This document shows positions 20,027-32,637 of a stretch of DNA of 64,000 nucleotides, piece after piece (position 1 is the stretch's first letter; each line of letters opens with the position of its first letter). This DNA is from Luteimonas endophytica (GTDB taxonomy: Bacteria; Pseudomonadota; Gammaproteobacteria; Xanthomonadales; Xanthomonadaceae). The stretch is taken from positions 285,979-349,978 of the forward strand of contig NZ_JARXRM010000043.1 of assembly GCF_029887875.1 (NCBI RefSeq), read 5' to 3'. A program made the translations under genes and the position numbers. The notes under the pieces are model-generated. The model did no database searches and had not been told where the DNA came from. It worked only from the letters and a program-made list of their open reading frames with translations.

Positions 20027-21001
20027 ATGCGCCTGTCGAAACGAATCCCGTTCAAGCCGCTGCTGCTGGCCGCGTTCGCCATCGCCCTGGTCGGCGGCGT
20101 CCACGCCGAGAAGCCCCGCGCCGCGCCCGAGGCGCCGGCCGCCGCCGGCGCGCCGCCGGTGCCGCTGCTGTGGAAGGTCTCGGACGAGGACAGCACGGTC
20201 TATCTGCTCGGCTCGTTCCACCTGCTCAAGCCCGGCGACTACCCGCTTTCGGCGGACGTCGATGCCGCGTTCGACGATGCCGAGCGGCTGGTGTTCGAGA
20301 TCCCGCCGGAAGAGATGAACTCGCCCACCCTGGGCATGAAGATGGGCCAGGCGGCGATGCGCACCGACGGCACCCAGCTCGACAGCGAGCTGCCGCCCGG
20401 CACCGCCGCGGAGCTGCAGGGCTGGCTGGCCGCGAACGCCTCCAACCTGCAGAAGATGCAGCTCACCCCGCAGGTGCTGCAGATGTTCGAACCCTGGTTC
20501 GTGGGCCTGATGGTCACCATCACCGAGATGACCAAGTACGGCCTGGACCCCGCGCTGGGGCTGGACGCGCACCTGGCCAAGCGCGCCGCCGATGCCGGCA
20601 AGCCCACCTCGGGGCTGGAGACCGGCGAGCAGCAGATCGCCTTCCTCGACGGCATGGATCGCAAGGAGCAGCTGCAGTTCCTGCAGGAATCGCTGAAGGC
20701 CACCGGCGACAAGGGCCGCGAGGAGATCGAGAAGCTGCACAAGGCCTGGCGCGACGGCGATGCGCAGGGCATGTGGGAAGGCATGGCCGCGCAGATGCGC
20801 GAACAGTTCCCGGAGCTGTACCGCCGCATCAACGTCGAGCGCAACGACGCCTGGGTGCCGAAGCTGGAGGCGATCCTGGCCGAGGAAGGCGACGCCCTGG
20901 TCGTGGTCGGCGCGCTGCACCTGCTCGGCGAAGACGGTGTGGTCGCCAAGCTGGAAGTGAAGGGACTCGAGGTGGAGCGGATCTGCACGGCGTGCCGCTG
21001 A
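20027..21001 (+). CDS. TraB/GumN-family protein
   Basis: A 324-residue exported protein with a signal peptide ending HAEK region (about residue 28). It carries the family GxxH motifs: YLLGSFHLLKPGDYPLS near the N-terminus and VVVGALHLLGEDGV near the C-terminus, with acidic residues between (VFEIPPEEM). The TraB/GumN/Tiki superfamily is related to metallohydrolases; some members are metalloproteases. The bacterial role is unclear; GumN is the xanthan-cluster namesake. Periplasmic by signal peptide. A ribosome site AAGGA lies upstream of the ATG. Confidence 0.88.
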   Translation: MRLSKRIPFKPLLLAAFAIALVGGVHAEKPRAAPEAPAAAGAPPVPLLWKVSDEDSTVYLLGSFHLLKPGDYPLSADVDAAFDDAERLVFEIPPEEMNSPTLGMKMGQAAMRTDGTQLDSELPPGTAAELQGWLAANASNLQKMQLTPQVLQMFEPWFVGLMVTITEMTKYGLDPALGLDAHLAKRAADAGKPTSGLETGEQQIAFLDGMDRKEQLQFLQESLKATGDKGREEIEKLHKAWRDGDAQGMWEGMAAQMREQFPELYRRINVERNDAWVPKLEAILAEEGDALVVVGALHLLGEDGVVAKLEVKGLEVERICTACR

Positions 21002-21065
21002 TGCGGCGGACGTCCCGGTCGCGGCCATCGGCCGCGCCTACAGGTCACGCAGCGGCCTGCTCCCC

Positions 21066-21173
21066 GTAGGAGCGTGCCATGCACGCGAAAGCCCCCATGG
21101 CCGCCACCGCCGGGAATCGCCGCCATCCGGATCGGAGGCGCCCGCGGCCTTCGCGGCCATGGGCCGCTCCTAC
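21066..21173 (+). repeat. Dispersed type I palindromic repeat pair
   Basis: A well-preserved inverted repeat: GTAGGAGCGTGCCATGCACG at left and GGCCATGGGCCGCTCCTAC at right. The right arm supplies the TAG stop codon (21170-21172) of the rnfB-like gene read on the minus strand, so the repeat has become part of a gene end. Confidence 0.8.
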
Positions 21174-21643
21174 AGGGGCGACGGATCCAGCGGCGTAGCG
21201 GCGGCCGGAGCGCAGCTCCCGTTGGGCGCTGCCGCGATCATCACGATGCAGTCCACCGGGCAGGCGGGCAGGCACAGTTCGCACCCGGTGCACAGCGGCT
21301 CGATGACGGTGTGCATGGCCTTGGCGCCGCCGACGATGGCGTCCACCGGGCAGGCCTGGATGCACTTGGTGCAGCCGATGCAGTCGGCCTCGACCACCAG
21401 CGCCACCTGCGGGACCGGAGCGTGCTCGCCGCGCGTGCGGTCGTAGGGCCGCGGTTCGCGCCCGAGCAGCCGCGCCAGCGCCCGCGCGCCGGCGTCGCCG
21501 CCGGGCGGGCAGCGGTCGATGTCGGCATCGCCGGCGGCGAGGGCCACCGCGTACGGCCGGCACCCGTCGAAGCCGCACTGCCGGCACTGGGTCTGCGGCA
21601 GCAGCCGGTCGATGCGCTCGACGATGTCGGCGCTGCCGCTCAT
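21170..21643 (-). CDS. rnfB: RnfB-like electron-transport iron-sulphur protein
   Basis: A 157-residue protein with a 4Fe-4S domain of the RnfB/Fe-S type ([18 protein letters not shown]) followed by two ferredoxin motifs ([16 protein letters not shown] and [16 protein letters not shown]). It lacks the N-terminal membrane anchor of E. coli RnfB and no other rnf genes are present, so it is the soluble xanthomonad version often seen next to metG. Start ATG at 21643, 10 bases downstream of the metG stop on the same strand. The last residues derive from a dispersed repeat. Electron partner unknown. Confidence 0.87.
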   Translation of the reverse strand: MSGSADIVERIDRLLPQTQCRQCGFDGCRPYAVALAAGDADIDRCPPGGDAGARALARLLGREPRPYDRTRGEHAPVPQVALVVEADCIGCTKCIQACPVDAIVGGAKAMHTVIEPLCTGCELCLPACPVDCIVMIAAAPNGSCAPAAATPLDPSPL

Positions 21644-21653
21644 CGGTGGCCGT

Positions 21654-23756
21654 TCACCGCACCGGCATGCCCGGCTGCGCGCCCTGGTCGGCGTCCAGCA
21701 GCGCCAGCGCGCCGCCATCGAAACCGGCCGACAGGATCATGCCCTCGCTCAGCCCGAAGCGCATCTTGCGCGGCGCCAGGTTGGCGATGAACACCACGTT
21801 GCGTCCGACCAGCGTGTCCGGCTCGCCGTAGCTGGCGCGGATGCCGGAGAAGATCTGGCGCCGGCCGAGCTCGCCGGCATCCAGCTCGAAGCGCAGCAGC
21901 TTGTCCGAACCCTCCACGAACTCGCAGGCCAGCACCCGGCCGATGCGCAGGTCGAGTTTCGCGAAATCGTCGATGGCGATCGTGCCGGCTTGCTGGGGAG
22001 CGACTTTTCCGCCGGCCTTGCTGCCCTGGGCGCCCGCCTTGGCAGGCTCGGGCTTGCCCTTGGTGGATTCGGCATCGGGCGTCGCGGCGCCGGCGGCAGC
22101 GCCCCCCATGGTGTCGCGGCTGGCTTCGGTCATGGCTTGGATCTGCTTCGGGTCGAGTCGGGTGAACAGCGGCGCGTACGGCTGGATCGGATGGTCCAGG
22201 AGCGGGGCATCGAGGTCCCGCCACTGCCCCATCGGCGCGGCGAGGAAGTGCTCCACCTGCGCCGCCAGCGCCGGCAGCACCGGGCGCAGCGCCGCCGCCA
22301 GCACCCGGAACAGGTTCAGCCCCTGGGTGCACACCGCCTGCAGTTCGGCCTCGGCGCCGGGGGCCTTGGCGATCACCCAGGGCTTCTTCTCGTCGATGTA
22401 GCGATTGGCCTCGTCGGCCAGCGCCATCGCCGCGCGCAGCGCGGCCGCGGCGTCGTTGCGGCCGTAGGCCTCGCGGATCGGCGCCAGCCCGGCGACGAAG
22501 CGGTCGTACATGGCCGGCTCCGGCAGCGCCGCCGCCAGGCGGCCGTCGAAGCGCTTGCCGATGAAGCCGGCGCAGCGGCTGGCGAGGTTGACGAACTTGC
22601 CGACCAGGTCGGCGTTCACCCGGGCGACGAAGTCGGCCAGGTTCAGGTCGAGGTCGTCGACGCCGCCGGAGGACTTGGCGGCGTAGTAGTAGCGCAGCGC
22701 CTCGGGGGGCAGCCCACAGTCCAGGTAGGTGCGCGCCATCACGAAGGTGCCGCGCGACTTCGACATCTTGGCGCCGTCGACGGTGAGATAGCCGTTGACG
22801 TGCAGCCGGGTCGGCGCGCGGAAGCCGGCGCCGTGCAGCACCGCGGGCCAGAACAGGCCGTGGAAGTTCACGATGTCCTTGCCGATGAAGTGGTGCAGCT
22901 CGGAGTCCGAGCCCGGCGCCAGGAAACCGAAGAAATCCAGCCCCTCGCGCTCGCACAGGGCCTGGAAGCTGCTGAGGTAGCCGATCGGCGCGTCCAGCCA
23001 CACGTACAGGAACTTGCCCGGATGGCCGGGGATCTGGAACCCGAAGTAGGGCGCGTCGCGGGAGATGTCCCAGGCGCGCAGCCCGCCCTCGCCGTCGAGC
23101 CACTCGCGCAGCTTGGCCTTGACCCCGGGCGGCGCCACGCCGCCCTGCAGCCACTCGCGCAGGAACGGCTCGAAGTCGCCGACCTCGAAGAAGAAGTGCT
23201 CCGACTCGCGCAGCTCCGGCGTCGCCCCGGACAGCACCGAGCGCGGCTCCTTCAGGTCGGTCGGCGCGTAGGTGGCGCCGCAGTGCTCGCAGTTGTCGCC
23301 GTACTGGTCGGGCGTGCCGCAGTTGGGGCAGGTGCCCTTGATGTAGCGGTCGGGCAGGAACATGCCCTTGGCCGGATCGTAGAACTGCTCGACCGCGCGC
23401 CGCGCGATGTGGCCGTTGCGCTCGAGCTTGGCGTAGAACGCCTCGGTGAGCGTGCGGTGGCGCGCCGAATGGGTGGAGTCGTAGTGGTCGAACGCGACCC
23501 CGAAGTCGGCGAAGTCGCGCTCGTGCCCGGCCTGCACCGCGGCGATGAAGACCTCCGGAGTGGTGCCGGCCTTCTCCGCGGCGAGCATGATCGGGGTGCC
23601 GTGGGTGTCGTCGGCGCAGACGAAGTGGGTGGTCTGGCCGGCCATTCGCCGCGCCCGCACCCAGATGTCGGCCTGGATGTAGCCCACCAGGTGGCCCAGG
23701 TGCAGCGGGCCGTTGGCATAGGGCAGGGCGGTGGTGACGATCGCGGTGCGGGACAT
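21654..23756 (-). CDS. metG: Methionyl-tRNA synthetase
   Basis: A 700-residue class I synthetase. HIGH motif in [14 protein letters not shown], zinc knuckle [23 protein letters not shown] motif in [15 protein letters not shown], and a C-terminal Trbp111/EMAP-type tRNA-binding and dimerisation domain ([15 protein letters not shown] to [12 protein letters not shown]) joined through an Ala/Lys-rich linker. Full length for the long MetG class. Followed closely by the rnfB-like gene. Confidence 0.97.
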   Translation of the reverse strand: MSRTAIVTTALPYANGPLHLGHLVGYIQADIWVRARRMAGQTTHFVCADDTHGTPIMLAAEKAGTTPEVFIAAVQAGHERDFADFGVAFDHYDSTHSARHRTLTEAFYAKLERNGHIARRAVEQFYDPAKGMFLPDRYIKGTCPNCGTPDQYGDNCEHCGATYAPTDLKEPRSVLSGATPELRESEHFFFEVGDFEPFLREWLQGGVAPPGVKAKLREWLDGEGGLRAWDISRDAPYFGFQIPGHPGKFLYVWLDAPIGYLSSFQALCEREGLDFFGFLAPGSDSELHHFIGKDIVNFHGLFWPAVLHGAGFRAPTRLHVNGYLTVDGAKMSKSRGTFVMARTYLDCGLPPEALRYYYAAKSSGGVDDLDLNLADFVARVNADLVGKFVNLASRCAGFIGKRFDGRLAAALPEPAMYDRFVAGLAPIREAYGRNDAAAALRAAMALADEANRYIDEKKPWVIAKAPGAEAELQAVCTQGLNLFRVLAAALRPVLPALAAQVEHFLAAPMGQWRDLDAPLLDHPIQPYAPLFTRLDPKQIQAMTEASRDTMGGAAAGAATPDAESTKGKPEPAKAGAQGSKAGGKVAPQQAGTIAIDDFAKLDLRIGRVLACEFVEGSDKLLRFELDAGELGRRQIFSGIRASYGEPDTLVGRNVVFIANLAPRKMRFGLSEGMILSAGFDGGALALLDADQGAQPGMPVR

Positions 23757-23862
23757 GGCGGCCGGCGCGGGGACGGCCGGCGATTATCGCATGCCCGCCG
23801 CGGGCTCCCGCCGCCCGCGCGGGCTGCGGCGCGGTGCTTCGCCTCCCCATCGTCCCAAACGC

Positions 23863-23890
23863 GAACGGCCCGGCGGGAGCCGGGCCGTTC
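23863..23890 (-). terminator. Hairpin after the DUF2147 gene
   Basis: A perfect 12-bp inverted repeat (GAACGGCCCGGC, loop GGGA, GCCGGGCCGTTC) sits 22 bases after the DUF2147 stop. On the minus strand it is followed by GCGTTTGGG, only a weak U stretch. It also separates this gene from metG. Confidence 0.6.
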
Positions 23891-23912
23891 GGGGTTCAGC
23901 GCCGCGGGAGGC

Positions 23913-24347
23913 TCACTCCCGCTGCCAGACCTGCTCGCGGCAGATGAAGGCCACGCAGCCGGACACGCCGAGCCGGTTGGGTTCGATCAGCTGCGCCTTC
24001 GAGCGGTAGGTCTTGCCCTTGGCCGGGTCGAGAATGGTACCGCCGGACCAGGCGTCGCCGTCGCGTTCCAGGCCCCAGAGAATGGTCATGCCCTCGATCG
24101 GCTGGTCCTTGCGCTCGCCGCTGCATTTGTCGCAGGTCGGGTTGGGGCCGCGGTCGGACTGCAGGATCTCCACCACCCGGCCGGTCAGGGTGCCGTCGGC
24201 GGCCTCGGTGATCTCGACGATCGACTTGGCGCGGCCGGTCTCGTCGTCGATGGTCTTCCAGCGGCCGGTGGGGCCGTCCTGGGCGCCGGCCATCAGCGGC
24301 AGTGCCGCGAGCACGACGAGTGCGATTGAGCGTATGGACATGGACAT
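23913..24347 (-). CDS. DUF2147 family exported protein
   Basis: A 144-residue protein with a signal peptide (MSMSIRSIALVVLAALPLMAGA, cleavage after about residue 22) and a DUF2147 domain beginning GPTGRWKTIDDETGRAKSIV. Typical family segments follow: GRVVEILQS, NPTCDKCSGERKDQPIEG and MTILWGLERDGDAWSGG. Two CxxC-like Cys pairs are present. The family is periplasmic and of unknown function. A GGAGGG ribosome site precedes the ATG at 24347. Confidence 0.9.
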   Translation of the reverse strand: MSMSIRSIALVVLAALPLMAGAQDGPTGRWKTIDDETGRAKSIVEITEAADGTLTGRVVEILQSDRGPNPTCDKCSGERKDQPIEGMTILWGLERDGDAWSGGTILDPAKGKTYRSKAQLIEPNRLGVSGCVAFICREQVWQRE

Positions 24348-24498
24348 GATTCCCTCCGAATGATCAGTCGGTCCGGCCCCGGCCAGGCGGCAGGTCAGCG
24401 CCTTTATAACCGATCGGTGCGGCGGCGGGTCCGCCGCCGCACCGTCCATTCATGAGCCGGCGCGGGGTCGCAGTCGGGGCCAGGAGTAGACTGGGGGG

Positions 24499-25368
24499 AT
24501 GAAAACGGAAACACCATCCACCCGCACCCAGGCGCACGCCGTCCAGGGCAGCCTCAAGCCGCTGCCGCGGGTCCGCAACATCATCGCGATCGGCTCGGGC
24601 AAGGGCGGGGTGGGCAAGTCGACCACCGCGGTGAACCTGGCGCTGGCGCTGGCCGGCGAGGGCGCGCGGATCGGCGTGCTCGATGCCGACGTCTACGGGC
24701 CCAGCATCCCCACCATGCTTGGCCTGTCCGGGCGCCCCGACAGCCCGGACGGCAAGTCGATCGTGCCGATGCGCGCGCACGGCATCGAGGCGATGTCGAT
24801 CGGCCTGCTGGTCGAGCAGGACACGCCGATGATCTGGCGCGGGCCGATGGCCACCTCGGCGCTCACCCAGCTGCTGGGCGAGACCCTGTGGGGCGGCGAG
24901 AACGGCCTCGACTACCTCATCGTCGACCTGCCGCCGGGCACCGGCGACATCCAGCTGACCCTGGCGCAGAAGATCCCGGTGGCCGGCGCGGTCATCGTCA
25001 CCACCCCGCAGGACGTGGCCACCCTGGACGCGCGCAAGGCGCTGCAGATGTTCCGCAAGGTGGACGTGGCGGTGCTCGGCCTGGTCGAGAACATGGCCCA
25101 GCACGTGTGCTCGAACTGCGGCCACGTCGAGCACCTGTTCGGCCAGGGCGGCGGCGCGCGCATGGCCGAGCAGTACGGGGTGCCGCTGCTGGGATCGCTG
25201 CCGCTGGAAGGCGGCATCCGCGAGCAGGGCGACGCCGGGGTGCCGGTGGTGGCGGCGCAGCCGGACTCCGCCGCGGCCCAGGCCTATCGCGACACCGCGC
25301 ACCGGCTGGTCGAGGAGCTGGGCAAGCGGCCGCGCGCGTCGATGCCGATCTCGGCGTCGCTGGTGTGA
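24499..25368 (+). CDS. apbC: Iron-sulphur cluster carrier ATPase Mrp/ApbC
   Basis: A 289-residue P-loop ATPase of the Mrp/NBP35 class that binds and hands over [4Fe-4S] clusters. The deviant Walker A is [20 protein letters not shown], followed by [23 protein letters not shown] and the cluster-binding CSNCG (CxxC). It lacks the N-terminal MIP18-like domain of the long form. It lies upstream of dcd, as in other xanthomonads, but with a 319-base gap. Confidence 0.92.
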   Translation: MKTETPSTRTQAHAVQGSLKPLPRVRNIIAIGSGKGGVGKSTTAVNLALALAGEGARIGVLDADVYGPSIPTMLGLSGRPDSPDGKSIVPMRAHGIEAMSIGLLVEQDTPMIWRGPMATSALTQLLGETLWGGENGLDYLIVDLPPGTGDIQLTLAQKIPVAGAVIVTTPQDVATLDARKALQMFRKVDVAVLGLVENMAQHVCSNCGHVEHLFGQGGGARMAEQYGVPLLGSLPLEGGIREQGDAGVPVVAAQPDSAAAQAYRDTAHRLVEELGKRPRASMPISASLV

Positions 25369-25687
25369 CGTCGGCCGCGGGCGCTCGGCCGGTCGCGCGT
25401 TCGACGTCTGCCCCCACCTGAGCGCGGCGGCCACCACCGCTGGCCGGCCGGGCCACCGTAGCGGCCCCGGCAGCGCCGGAGCGGTCGTGTCCGCCCAGGC
25501 GAAGGCGCCGGGCTTCGTGGGAGCGACGGCAGCCGCAACGGGCCGCCCCGGCGCCGTGAAGACCGGGGCGGCCCGGTTCCGCGGTGTCGCCACAGCCGTC
25601 GCTTCTGCGAGCGGTGGCCCCGAGATGAAGGGCGGGGGTTCCACCCCTACAATACCCGGCTTCTCCGCACTGGCCGGACCGCACCGC
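25369..25687. other. Intergenic gap between apbC and dcd
   Basis: No gene is seen. A perfect 13-bp inverted repeat, CGGGCCGCCCCGG (25539-25551) and CCGGGGCGGCCCG (25563-25575), 11 bases apart, could terminate the apbC transcript. A fragment of a GTGGGAGCGACGG dispersed repeat lies just before it (about 25516-25530). Confidence 0.5.
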
Positions 25688-26257
25688 ATGAGCATCAAGA
25701 GCGACCTCTGGATCCGGCGCATGGCCGAGAACGGCGGCATGATCGAGCCGTTCGAGCCGGGCCAGGTCAAGCACGCCGCCGACGGCCACCGCATCGTCAG
25801 CTACGGCACCTCCAGCTACGGTTACGACGTGCGCTGCTCGCGCGAGTTCAAGGTCTTCACCAACATCAACTCGACGATCGTCGACCCGAAGCACTTCGAT
25901 CCGAAGAGCTTCGTCGATATCGAAGCCGACGAGTGCATCATCCCGCCGAACTCGTTCGCGCTGGCGCGCACCGTCGAGTATTTCCGCATCCCGCGCGACG
26001 TGCTGGTGGTGTGCCTGGGCAAGAGCACCTACGCGCGCTGCGGCATCATCGTCAACGTCACCCCGCTGGAGCCGGAGTGGGAGGGCCACGTGACCCTGGA
26101 ATTCAGCAACACCACCCCGCTGCCGGCGCGCATCTACGCCAACGAGGGCGTGGCGCAGATGCTGTTCTTCCAGTCCGACGAGGTCTGCGAGACCTCCTAC
26201 AAGGACCGCGGCGGCAAGTACCAGGGCCAGCGCGGCGTGACCCTGCCGCGCACCTGA
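25688..26257 (+). CDS. dcd: dCTP deaminase
   Basis: A 189-residue trimeric enzyme deaminating dCTP to dUTP for thymidylate synthesis. Signatures: [34 protein letters not shown], the catalytic Glu in [17 protein letters not shown], and the C-terminal [13 protein letters not shown] lid over the nucleotide. The ATG at 25688 gives the exact family N-terminus. Confidence 0.97.
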   Translation: MSIKSDLWIRRMAENGGMIEPFEPGQVKHAADGHRIVSYGTSSYGYDVRCSREFKVFTNINSTIVDPKHFDPKSFVDIEADECIIPPNSFALARTVEYFRIPRDVLVVCLGKSTYARCGIIVNVTPLEPEWEGHVTLEFSNTTPLPARIYANEGVAQMLFFQSDEVCETSYKDRGGKYQGQRGVTLPRT

Positions 26258-26306
26258 GCCATCACGGCGCCCCACCGGCCGATCGCGCGCGCCAACCGGA
26301 TTTCCC

Positions 26307-26339
26307 GCGGCCTTCGCGGCCATGGGCCGCTCCTGCGAG
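26307..26339 (-). repeat. Dispersed type I repeat, single arm
   Basis: One arm (CGGCCTTCGCGGCCATGGGC then CGCTCCTG) lies in the 99-base gap between convergent dcd and pcp. A further single arm in the opposite orientation (AAGGAGCGCGCCATGCGCGC) is at 27141-27168 upstream of pcp. Confidence 0.7.
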
Positions 26340-26356
26340 TTCGGGCGCGTCTCCGG

Positions 26357-26998
26357 CTAATGCTCGGCGCCGGCGCTGACGCGCAGGTCGGCGCCGGTCG
26401 CCAGCGCGGTGCGCAGGGCCACCCGCAGGCCGGCCACCACGGTCTCCACGGCCATGCTCGGCGCACCCGGGTGCCGCGCGGCCTGCTCCGGCGAATAGGG
26501 GATGTGGATGAACCCCCCGCGCACCCGCCGCGCGCGCAGCGCATGCATCAGCCCGTAGAACACGTGGTTGCACACATAGGTGCCGGCGCTCTGCGACACC
26601 TCGGCCGGGATGCCGGCTTCGCCCAGCGCCGCCAGCATCGCCTTGATCGGAAGGGTGGCGAAGTACGCCGCCGGTCCGTCCGCCACCACCGCGCAGTCCA
26701 CCGGCCGCGCGCCGGCGTTGTCGGGAATGCGCGCGTCGTCGACGTTGATCGCCACCCGCTCCAGCGACAGCCGTGCGCGGCCGCCGGCCTGGCCCACGCA
26801 CAGCACCAGCGCCGGGACGACCTCGCGGATCGCCGCGCGCAGCGCCCGCAGCGAAGTGCCGAACTCCACCGGCAGCTCCCGGGCGACGACGCGATGCCCG
26901 GCGATGCGCGCGCCCTGCAGCGACGCCACGGCCTGCCAGCTCGGGTTGACCGCCTCGCCGCCGAACGGGGCGAACCCGGTCAGCAGCACCGTCGGCAT
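26357..26998 (-). CDS. pcp: Pyroglutamyl-peptidase I
   Basis: A 213-residue cysteine peptidase that removes N-terminal 5-oxoproline from peptides. The N-terminus [20 protein letters not shown], the catalytic Glu in [17 protein letters not shown], the catalytic Cys in [16 protein letters not shown] and His in [11 protein letters not shown] are all in place. Start chosen at the ATG at 26998; an ATG at 27022 would add eight residues. It lies after DUF969/DUF979 and pxp genes on the same strand and so feeds 5-oxoproline to PxpABC. Confidence 0.95.
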   Translation of the reverse strand: MPTVLLTGFAPFGGEAVNPSWQAVASLQGARIAGHRVVARELPVEFGTSLRALRAAIREVVPALVLCVGQAGGRARLSLERVAINVDDARIPDNAGARPVDCAVVADGPAAYFATLPIKAMLAALGEAGIPAEVSQSAGTYVCNHVFYGLMHALRARRVRGGFIHIPYSPEQAARHPGAPSMAVETVVAGLRVALRTALATGADLRVSAGAEH

Positions 26999-27221
26999 GT
27001 TCCGGATCGCCCGCCTGGCCATCAGGCGGGCCCGGGCCGGGTCGCGGGCCACGGGTCGCCGCAGGCGGTGCGCGTCGACGGCACCCTTGCCGCCATGGGC
27101 AAGGGGAGGGCGGCCATCGCCGCAAGGCGTTCGACCCCCGAAGGAGCGCGCCATGCGCGCGAAAGCCGGCGCCGCCGGCGATCCCGCGGAAGTCCGCTGC
27201 GAAAGACTGGAGGCATCGCCA

Positions 27222-28175
27222 TCACCGGAACACGATGAAGTACATCAGCAGCACGTTGCAAGCCAGCAGCGGCAGCGCCGTGGCCACCTGCTGGCGGATC
27301 ACCGCGTACGGATCCTTCAGCTCCAGCAGCGCCGCCGGCACCAGGTTGAAGTTGGCCGCCATCGGCGTGAGCAGGGTGCCGCAGTAGCCGGAGAGCATGC
27401 CGATCGCCGCCAGCGATGCGGCATCGGCGCCGTGCACCCCGACCAGCAGCGGCAGCGCGATGCCGCCGGTCATCACCGGGAACGCGGCGAAGGCGTTGCC
27501 CATGATCATGGTGAACAGCGCCATGCCCAGGGCGTAGGCCAGCACCACCACGAAGCGGTTCTCCACCGGAATCACCGCGCCCACCACCCCCGCCACCGCC
27601 TCGCCCACGCCGGCCGCGGCGAACACGCTGCCCAGCGTGGCCAGCAGCAGCGGCAGCAGCGCCGCCCAGCCGATCGCATCGATCAAGCGCCGCGACTGCT
27701 CCACCGCCGACACCGGCGACTGCCGGGTCAGCCGGCACGCCGCCGCCACCGCCAGCACGCAGGCCACGCCCAGGCCGACCAGCGTGGTCAGCTCCGCGCC
27801 GAACAGCCGCAGGCCGGCGATCTCGACGTCGGCCAGCACCACCGCCACCAGCACCGTGACCAGCGGGATCAGCAGGGCCGGCCAGAACAGCCGGTTGCCC
27901 AGGCGCCGCGCCTCGCTGCGTTTCTCCTCGGGCGAGCTTTCGCGGTAGCGGCCGCGGCCCAGGCCGCCGAAGCCGGCCAGCATCGCCAGGGCCACCACCA
28001 CCGCGCCCACCACTGCCCCCGGCAGCCGCTCGGCGAACAGCAGCATCGCCGCCAGCAGGCCCCAGAACAGCGCGGTGGTGCGGCGGCGCGGGTTGCCGCG
28101 GTCGCGCCAGCCCAGCACCGCCACCGCCGCCAGGTACAGCCCGGTGAGCCAGTAGACCCACTGCAGCGTGATCAC
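27222..28175 (-). CDS. DUF979 family membrane protein
   Basis: A 317-residue integral membrane protein with about nine hydrophobic segments (for example [15 protein letters not shown] and [19 protein letters not shown]) and the conserved [15 protein letters not shown] and [20 protein letters not shown]. The start is a GTG at 28175 that overlaps the DUF969 stop (GTGA), with GGAGG 9 bases upstream. DUF969/DUF979 proteins form a paired inner-membrane transporter and cluster with 5-oxoprolinase genes; here the neighbours suggest import of 5-oxoproline or pyroglutamyl peptides. The substrate is an inference. Confidence 0.88.
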   Translation of the reverse strand: MITLQWVYWLTGLYLAAVAVLGWRDRGNPRRRTTALFWGLLAAMLLFAERLPGAVVGAVVVALAMLAGFGGLGRGRYRESSPEEKRSEARRLGNRLFWPALLIPLVTVLVAVVLADVEIAGLRLFGAELTTLVGLGVACVLAVAAACRLTRQSPVSAVEQSRRLIDAIGWAALLPLLLATLGSVFAAAGVGEAVAGVVGAVIPVENRFVVVLAYALGMALFTMIMGNAFAAFPVMTGGIALPLLVGVHGADAASLAAIGMLSGYCGTLLTPMAANFNLVPAALLELKDPYAVIRQQVATALPLLACNVLLMYFIVFR

Positions 28176-29068
28176 GGTGCGGATCCTCCGGCGGCGGGGT
28201 CGCGATCGGGTGCGCCGGCGGCTGAGGCCGCCGGGCCGGTTGCCCCGGTGGTGGCGTCCGCCGCCGTCCGGACCGCAGTGCCCGTGGCGCCGCTGCCGGC
28301 GATGCCCGTGGAGGGCGCGGGCGCGCTGGCCGCACTGGTGCTGCCGGCGGCTTCGCCGCCTCCGGCGGTGCCCGCCTCGGTGTCGACGGCCTGCAGCCGG
28401 GCCGCCTCGCGCGCCAGCCTGCCGTCCAGCCGCGACAGCCGCGCGCCGTGGATCGCGAACGCGCACAGCGCGGTGGGAATACCCCACAGCGCGATGTGCA
28501 GCGGCTCGAGCACGATGCCGTTCTCCGCAAAAAAGCCCTGCATCAGCAGCACCGCGCCGAAGGCGATGAAGATGTCCTCGCCGAAGAACAGGCCGACGTT
28601 GTCGGTGGCCGCCGACAGCGCCTTCAGGCGCTCGCGTTCGGCTTCCGGGAGCCTGCCATTGCGCGCCTCCGCGGCGCCCTCCGCCATCGGCGAGAGCAGC
28701 GGCCGCACCGTCTGCGGATGCCCGCCTAGGCTGTTGAGGCCCAGCGCAGCGGTGAGCTGGCGCGCCGCCAGGTACACGATCAGCAGGCGTCCGGCGGTGG
28801 CGCCGCGCAGGGTCGCGATCCACGCCTGCGCGCGCTCCTTCAGCCCGTGCCGTTCCAGGAGCCCGATCACCGGCAGCGTGAGCAGGAAGATCGCCAGGTA
28901 GCGCTGCTTGGTGAACGCCTCGCCCAGCAGTTCCAGCACCCCCACTGGCGTGTAGCCCGCCACCAGGCCGGTGATCACGCCGGCGCCGACGACGACCAGC
29001 GCCGGGTTCATGCGCAGCGCGAATCCCAGCACCACCAGGGCGACGCCGATGAGGGGCCAGTAACTCAT
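28172..29068 (-). CDS. DUF969 family membrane protein
   Basis: A 298-residue protein. Residues 1-230 are the DUF969 membrane domain, with SYWPLIGVALVVLGFALRMN, LAARQLTAALGLNSLGGHPQ and FFGEDIFIAFGAVLLMQ. The last 65 residues are a low-complexity Ala/Gly/Thr/Ser tail absent from the usual family length, probably cytoplasmic or periplasmic and disordered. It is translationally coupled to DUF979 and presumed to form one transporter with it. The upstream neighbours pxpA and pxpBC support a role in 5-oxoproline uptake. Confidence 0.87.
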   Translation of the reverse strand: MSYWPLIGVALVVLGFALRMNPALVVVGAGVITGLVAGYTPVGVLELLGEAFTKQRYLAIFLLTLPVIGLLERHGLKERAQAWIATLRGATAGRLLIVYLAARQLTAALGLNSLGGHPQTVRPLLSPMAEGAAEARNGRLPEAERERLKALSAATDNVGLFFGEDIFIAFGAVLLMQGFFAENGIVLEPLHIALWGIPTALCAFAIHGARLSRLDGRLAREAARLQAVDTEAGTAGGGEAAGSTSAASAPAPSTGIAGSGATGTAVRTAADATTGATGPAASAAGAPDRDPAAGGSAP

Positions 29069-29199
29069 GCGGATGGCTCGCTGTGGGGTGGTGGGGTCAT
29101 GGGCATGTCACTGGGGCCGGAGAGTGGGCGGAGGCAAGGCCTGCCCGCCGACCTTGCGACTTCCGTCGCTCCCACAGGGGGCGGGTGGATCTGCGTGCC

Positions 29200-29946
29200 T
29201 CACGCGCCCGGGGCCATGACGGAGACGCCCTCCGCCTCGAGCGCCGCGCGCAGGCGGCGCGCGAAGGCGGCGGCGCCGGGGCGGTCGCCGTGCAGGCACA
29301 GGGTGTCGGCGCGGACCGGCACGCGGCTGCCGTCCGCGGCCGCGACCACGCCTTCGCGCAACATCGTGCGGACCTGCGCGATCGCCGCATCCAGGCCGAG
29401 CTCCGCGCCGGGCAGCCCTCGCGCCAGCAGCCGCCCCTCGGCGTCGTAGCCGCGCTCCGCGAACACTTCCTCGGCCACGCGCAGGCCGGCCTCGCGCCCG
29501 GCACGGGCCAGCGCCGAACCGGCGAGCGCATACAGCACCAGCGTCTCGTCCAGCGCCCGCACCGCGCCGGCGATGGCGGCGGCCACCGCCGCGTCGCGGG
29601 CGGCGAGGTTGTACAGCGCGCCGTGCGGCTTGACGTGGTGCAGCCGCGCGCCGGCTGGGGCGCAGACGCGCTGCAGCGCCGCCGTCTGGCGCCCGACCAG
29701 CGCGGCGATTTCCGCCGGCGCCAGCGCCTGCTCGCGGCGCCCGAAATGCTCCCGGTCCTCGAAAGATGGATGGGCCCCCACCGCAATCCCGTGGCGCAGG
29801 CACAGCGCCACCGTCGCCTGCATCGTGTCCTCGTCGCCGGCGTGGCCGCCGCAGGCGATGCTGGCCGAGCTGATGCATGGCGCGATCGCCGGATCGTCGC
29901 CGCAGCCCTCGCCCATGTCGCAGTTGAAGTCGATGCGCCTGGTCAT
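29200..29946 (-). CDS. pxpA: 5-oxoprolinase subunit A (LamB/YcsF)
   Basis: A 248-residue member of the LamB/YcsF family. Motifs: RIDFNCDMGEGCGDD at the N-terminus, ACGGHAGDEDTM, GAHPSFEDREHFGRR and HVKPHGALYNLAARD. With PxpB and PxpC it opens the 5-oxoproline ring to glutamate using ATP. ATG at 29946. In this operon it follows the fused pxpBC gene with a 105-base gap, and precedes DUF969. Confidence 0.95.
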   Translation of the reverse strand: MTRRIDFNCDMGEGCGDDPAIAPCISSASIACGGHAGDEDTMQATVALCLRHGIAVGAHPSFEDREHFGRREQALAPAEIAALVGRQTAALQRVCAPAGARLHHVKPHGALYNLAARDAAVAAAIAGAVRALDETLVLYALAGSALARAGREAGLRVAEEVFAERGYDAEGRLLARGLPGAELGLDAAIAQVRTMLREGVVAAADGSRVPVRADTLCLHGDRPGAAAFARRLRAALEAEGVSVMAPGA

Positions 29947-30051
29947 CGCTGCCGTGCCTCGTCGGGCCCGGCCGGGCGGCACTGGGCCAGGGCGCGGGCT
30001 CGGGGGCATCGCCATGGCCGCTGCCCGACGCCCGAATTGCAATCGATGCTG

Positions 30052-32117
<2,066 letters not shown>

Positions 32118-32121
<4 letters not shown>

Positions 32122-32552
32122 TCCGGCAGCGCGGCGCGCAGGCGCGCGACGCGTTCGACCAGCGCCTCCGGCGTGTACGGCCGCGCCGCCACCCGGCCCC
32201 ACACCGGCGCCGGCCAGGCCGGGTCGTCCTCGAAGCGGGCGATCGCGTGCACGTGCAGCTGCGGCACCAGGTTGCCGAGCGCGGCCACGTTGAGCTTGTG
32301 CGGGCGGAACACCTCGCGCAGCAGGCGCGAGGCCAGGTCGATCTCCTCCACCAGCAGGCGGCGCTGCTCCGGGCCCAGATCGATCAGCTCGCGCGCCTCG
32401 GCCACCCGCGGCACCAGCACCAGCCACGGGTAGTTGGCATCGTCCATCAGCCGCAGCTCGCACAGCGGCAGCGAGGCGAGCGGATGGGTGTCGCCGGCCA
32501 GGCGCGAGTCCATGGCGAAACCGACCGGCGCGGGGGCGCGTGCCCGGGTCAT
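32118..32552 (-). CDS. HIT-like domain protein
   Basis: A 144-residue HIT-superfamily protein. The core reads LMDDANYPWLVLVPRVAEAR and the catalytic region LVPQLHVHAIARFEDDPAWP. The motif is HxH followed by hydrophobics and Arg, lacking the third His of the canonical triad, as in the xanthomonad/gammaproteobacterial HIT subgroup. Nucleotide hydrolase or transferase activity is therefore uncertain. Start at ATG 32552; ATG 32513 is also possible. It overlaps pxpBC and heads the 5-oxoproline run. Confidence 0.85.
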
Positions 32553-32637
32553 CGGGCGCTCCGGGCGCCGGCGCGGCCGGGCACACGCGGGAGCGGCGCG
32601 CAGCCCGCGCGATGCAGCGCACGGTGGCGCGCGGCGC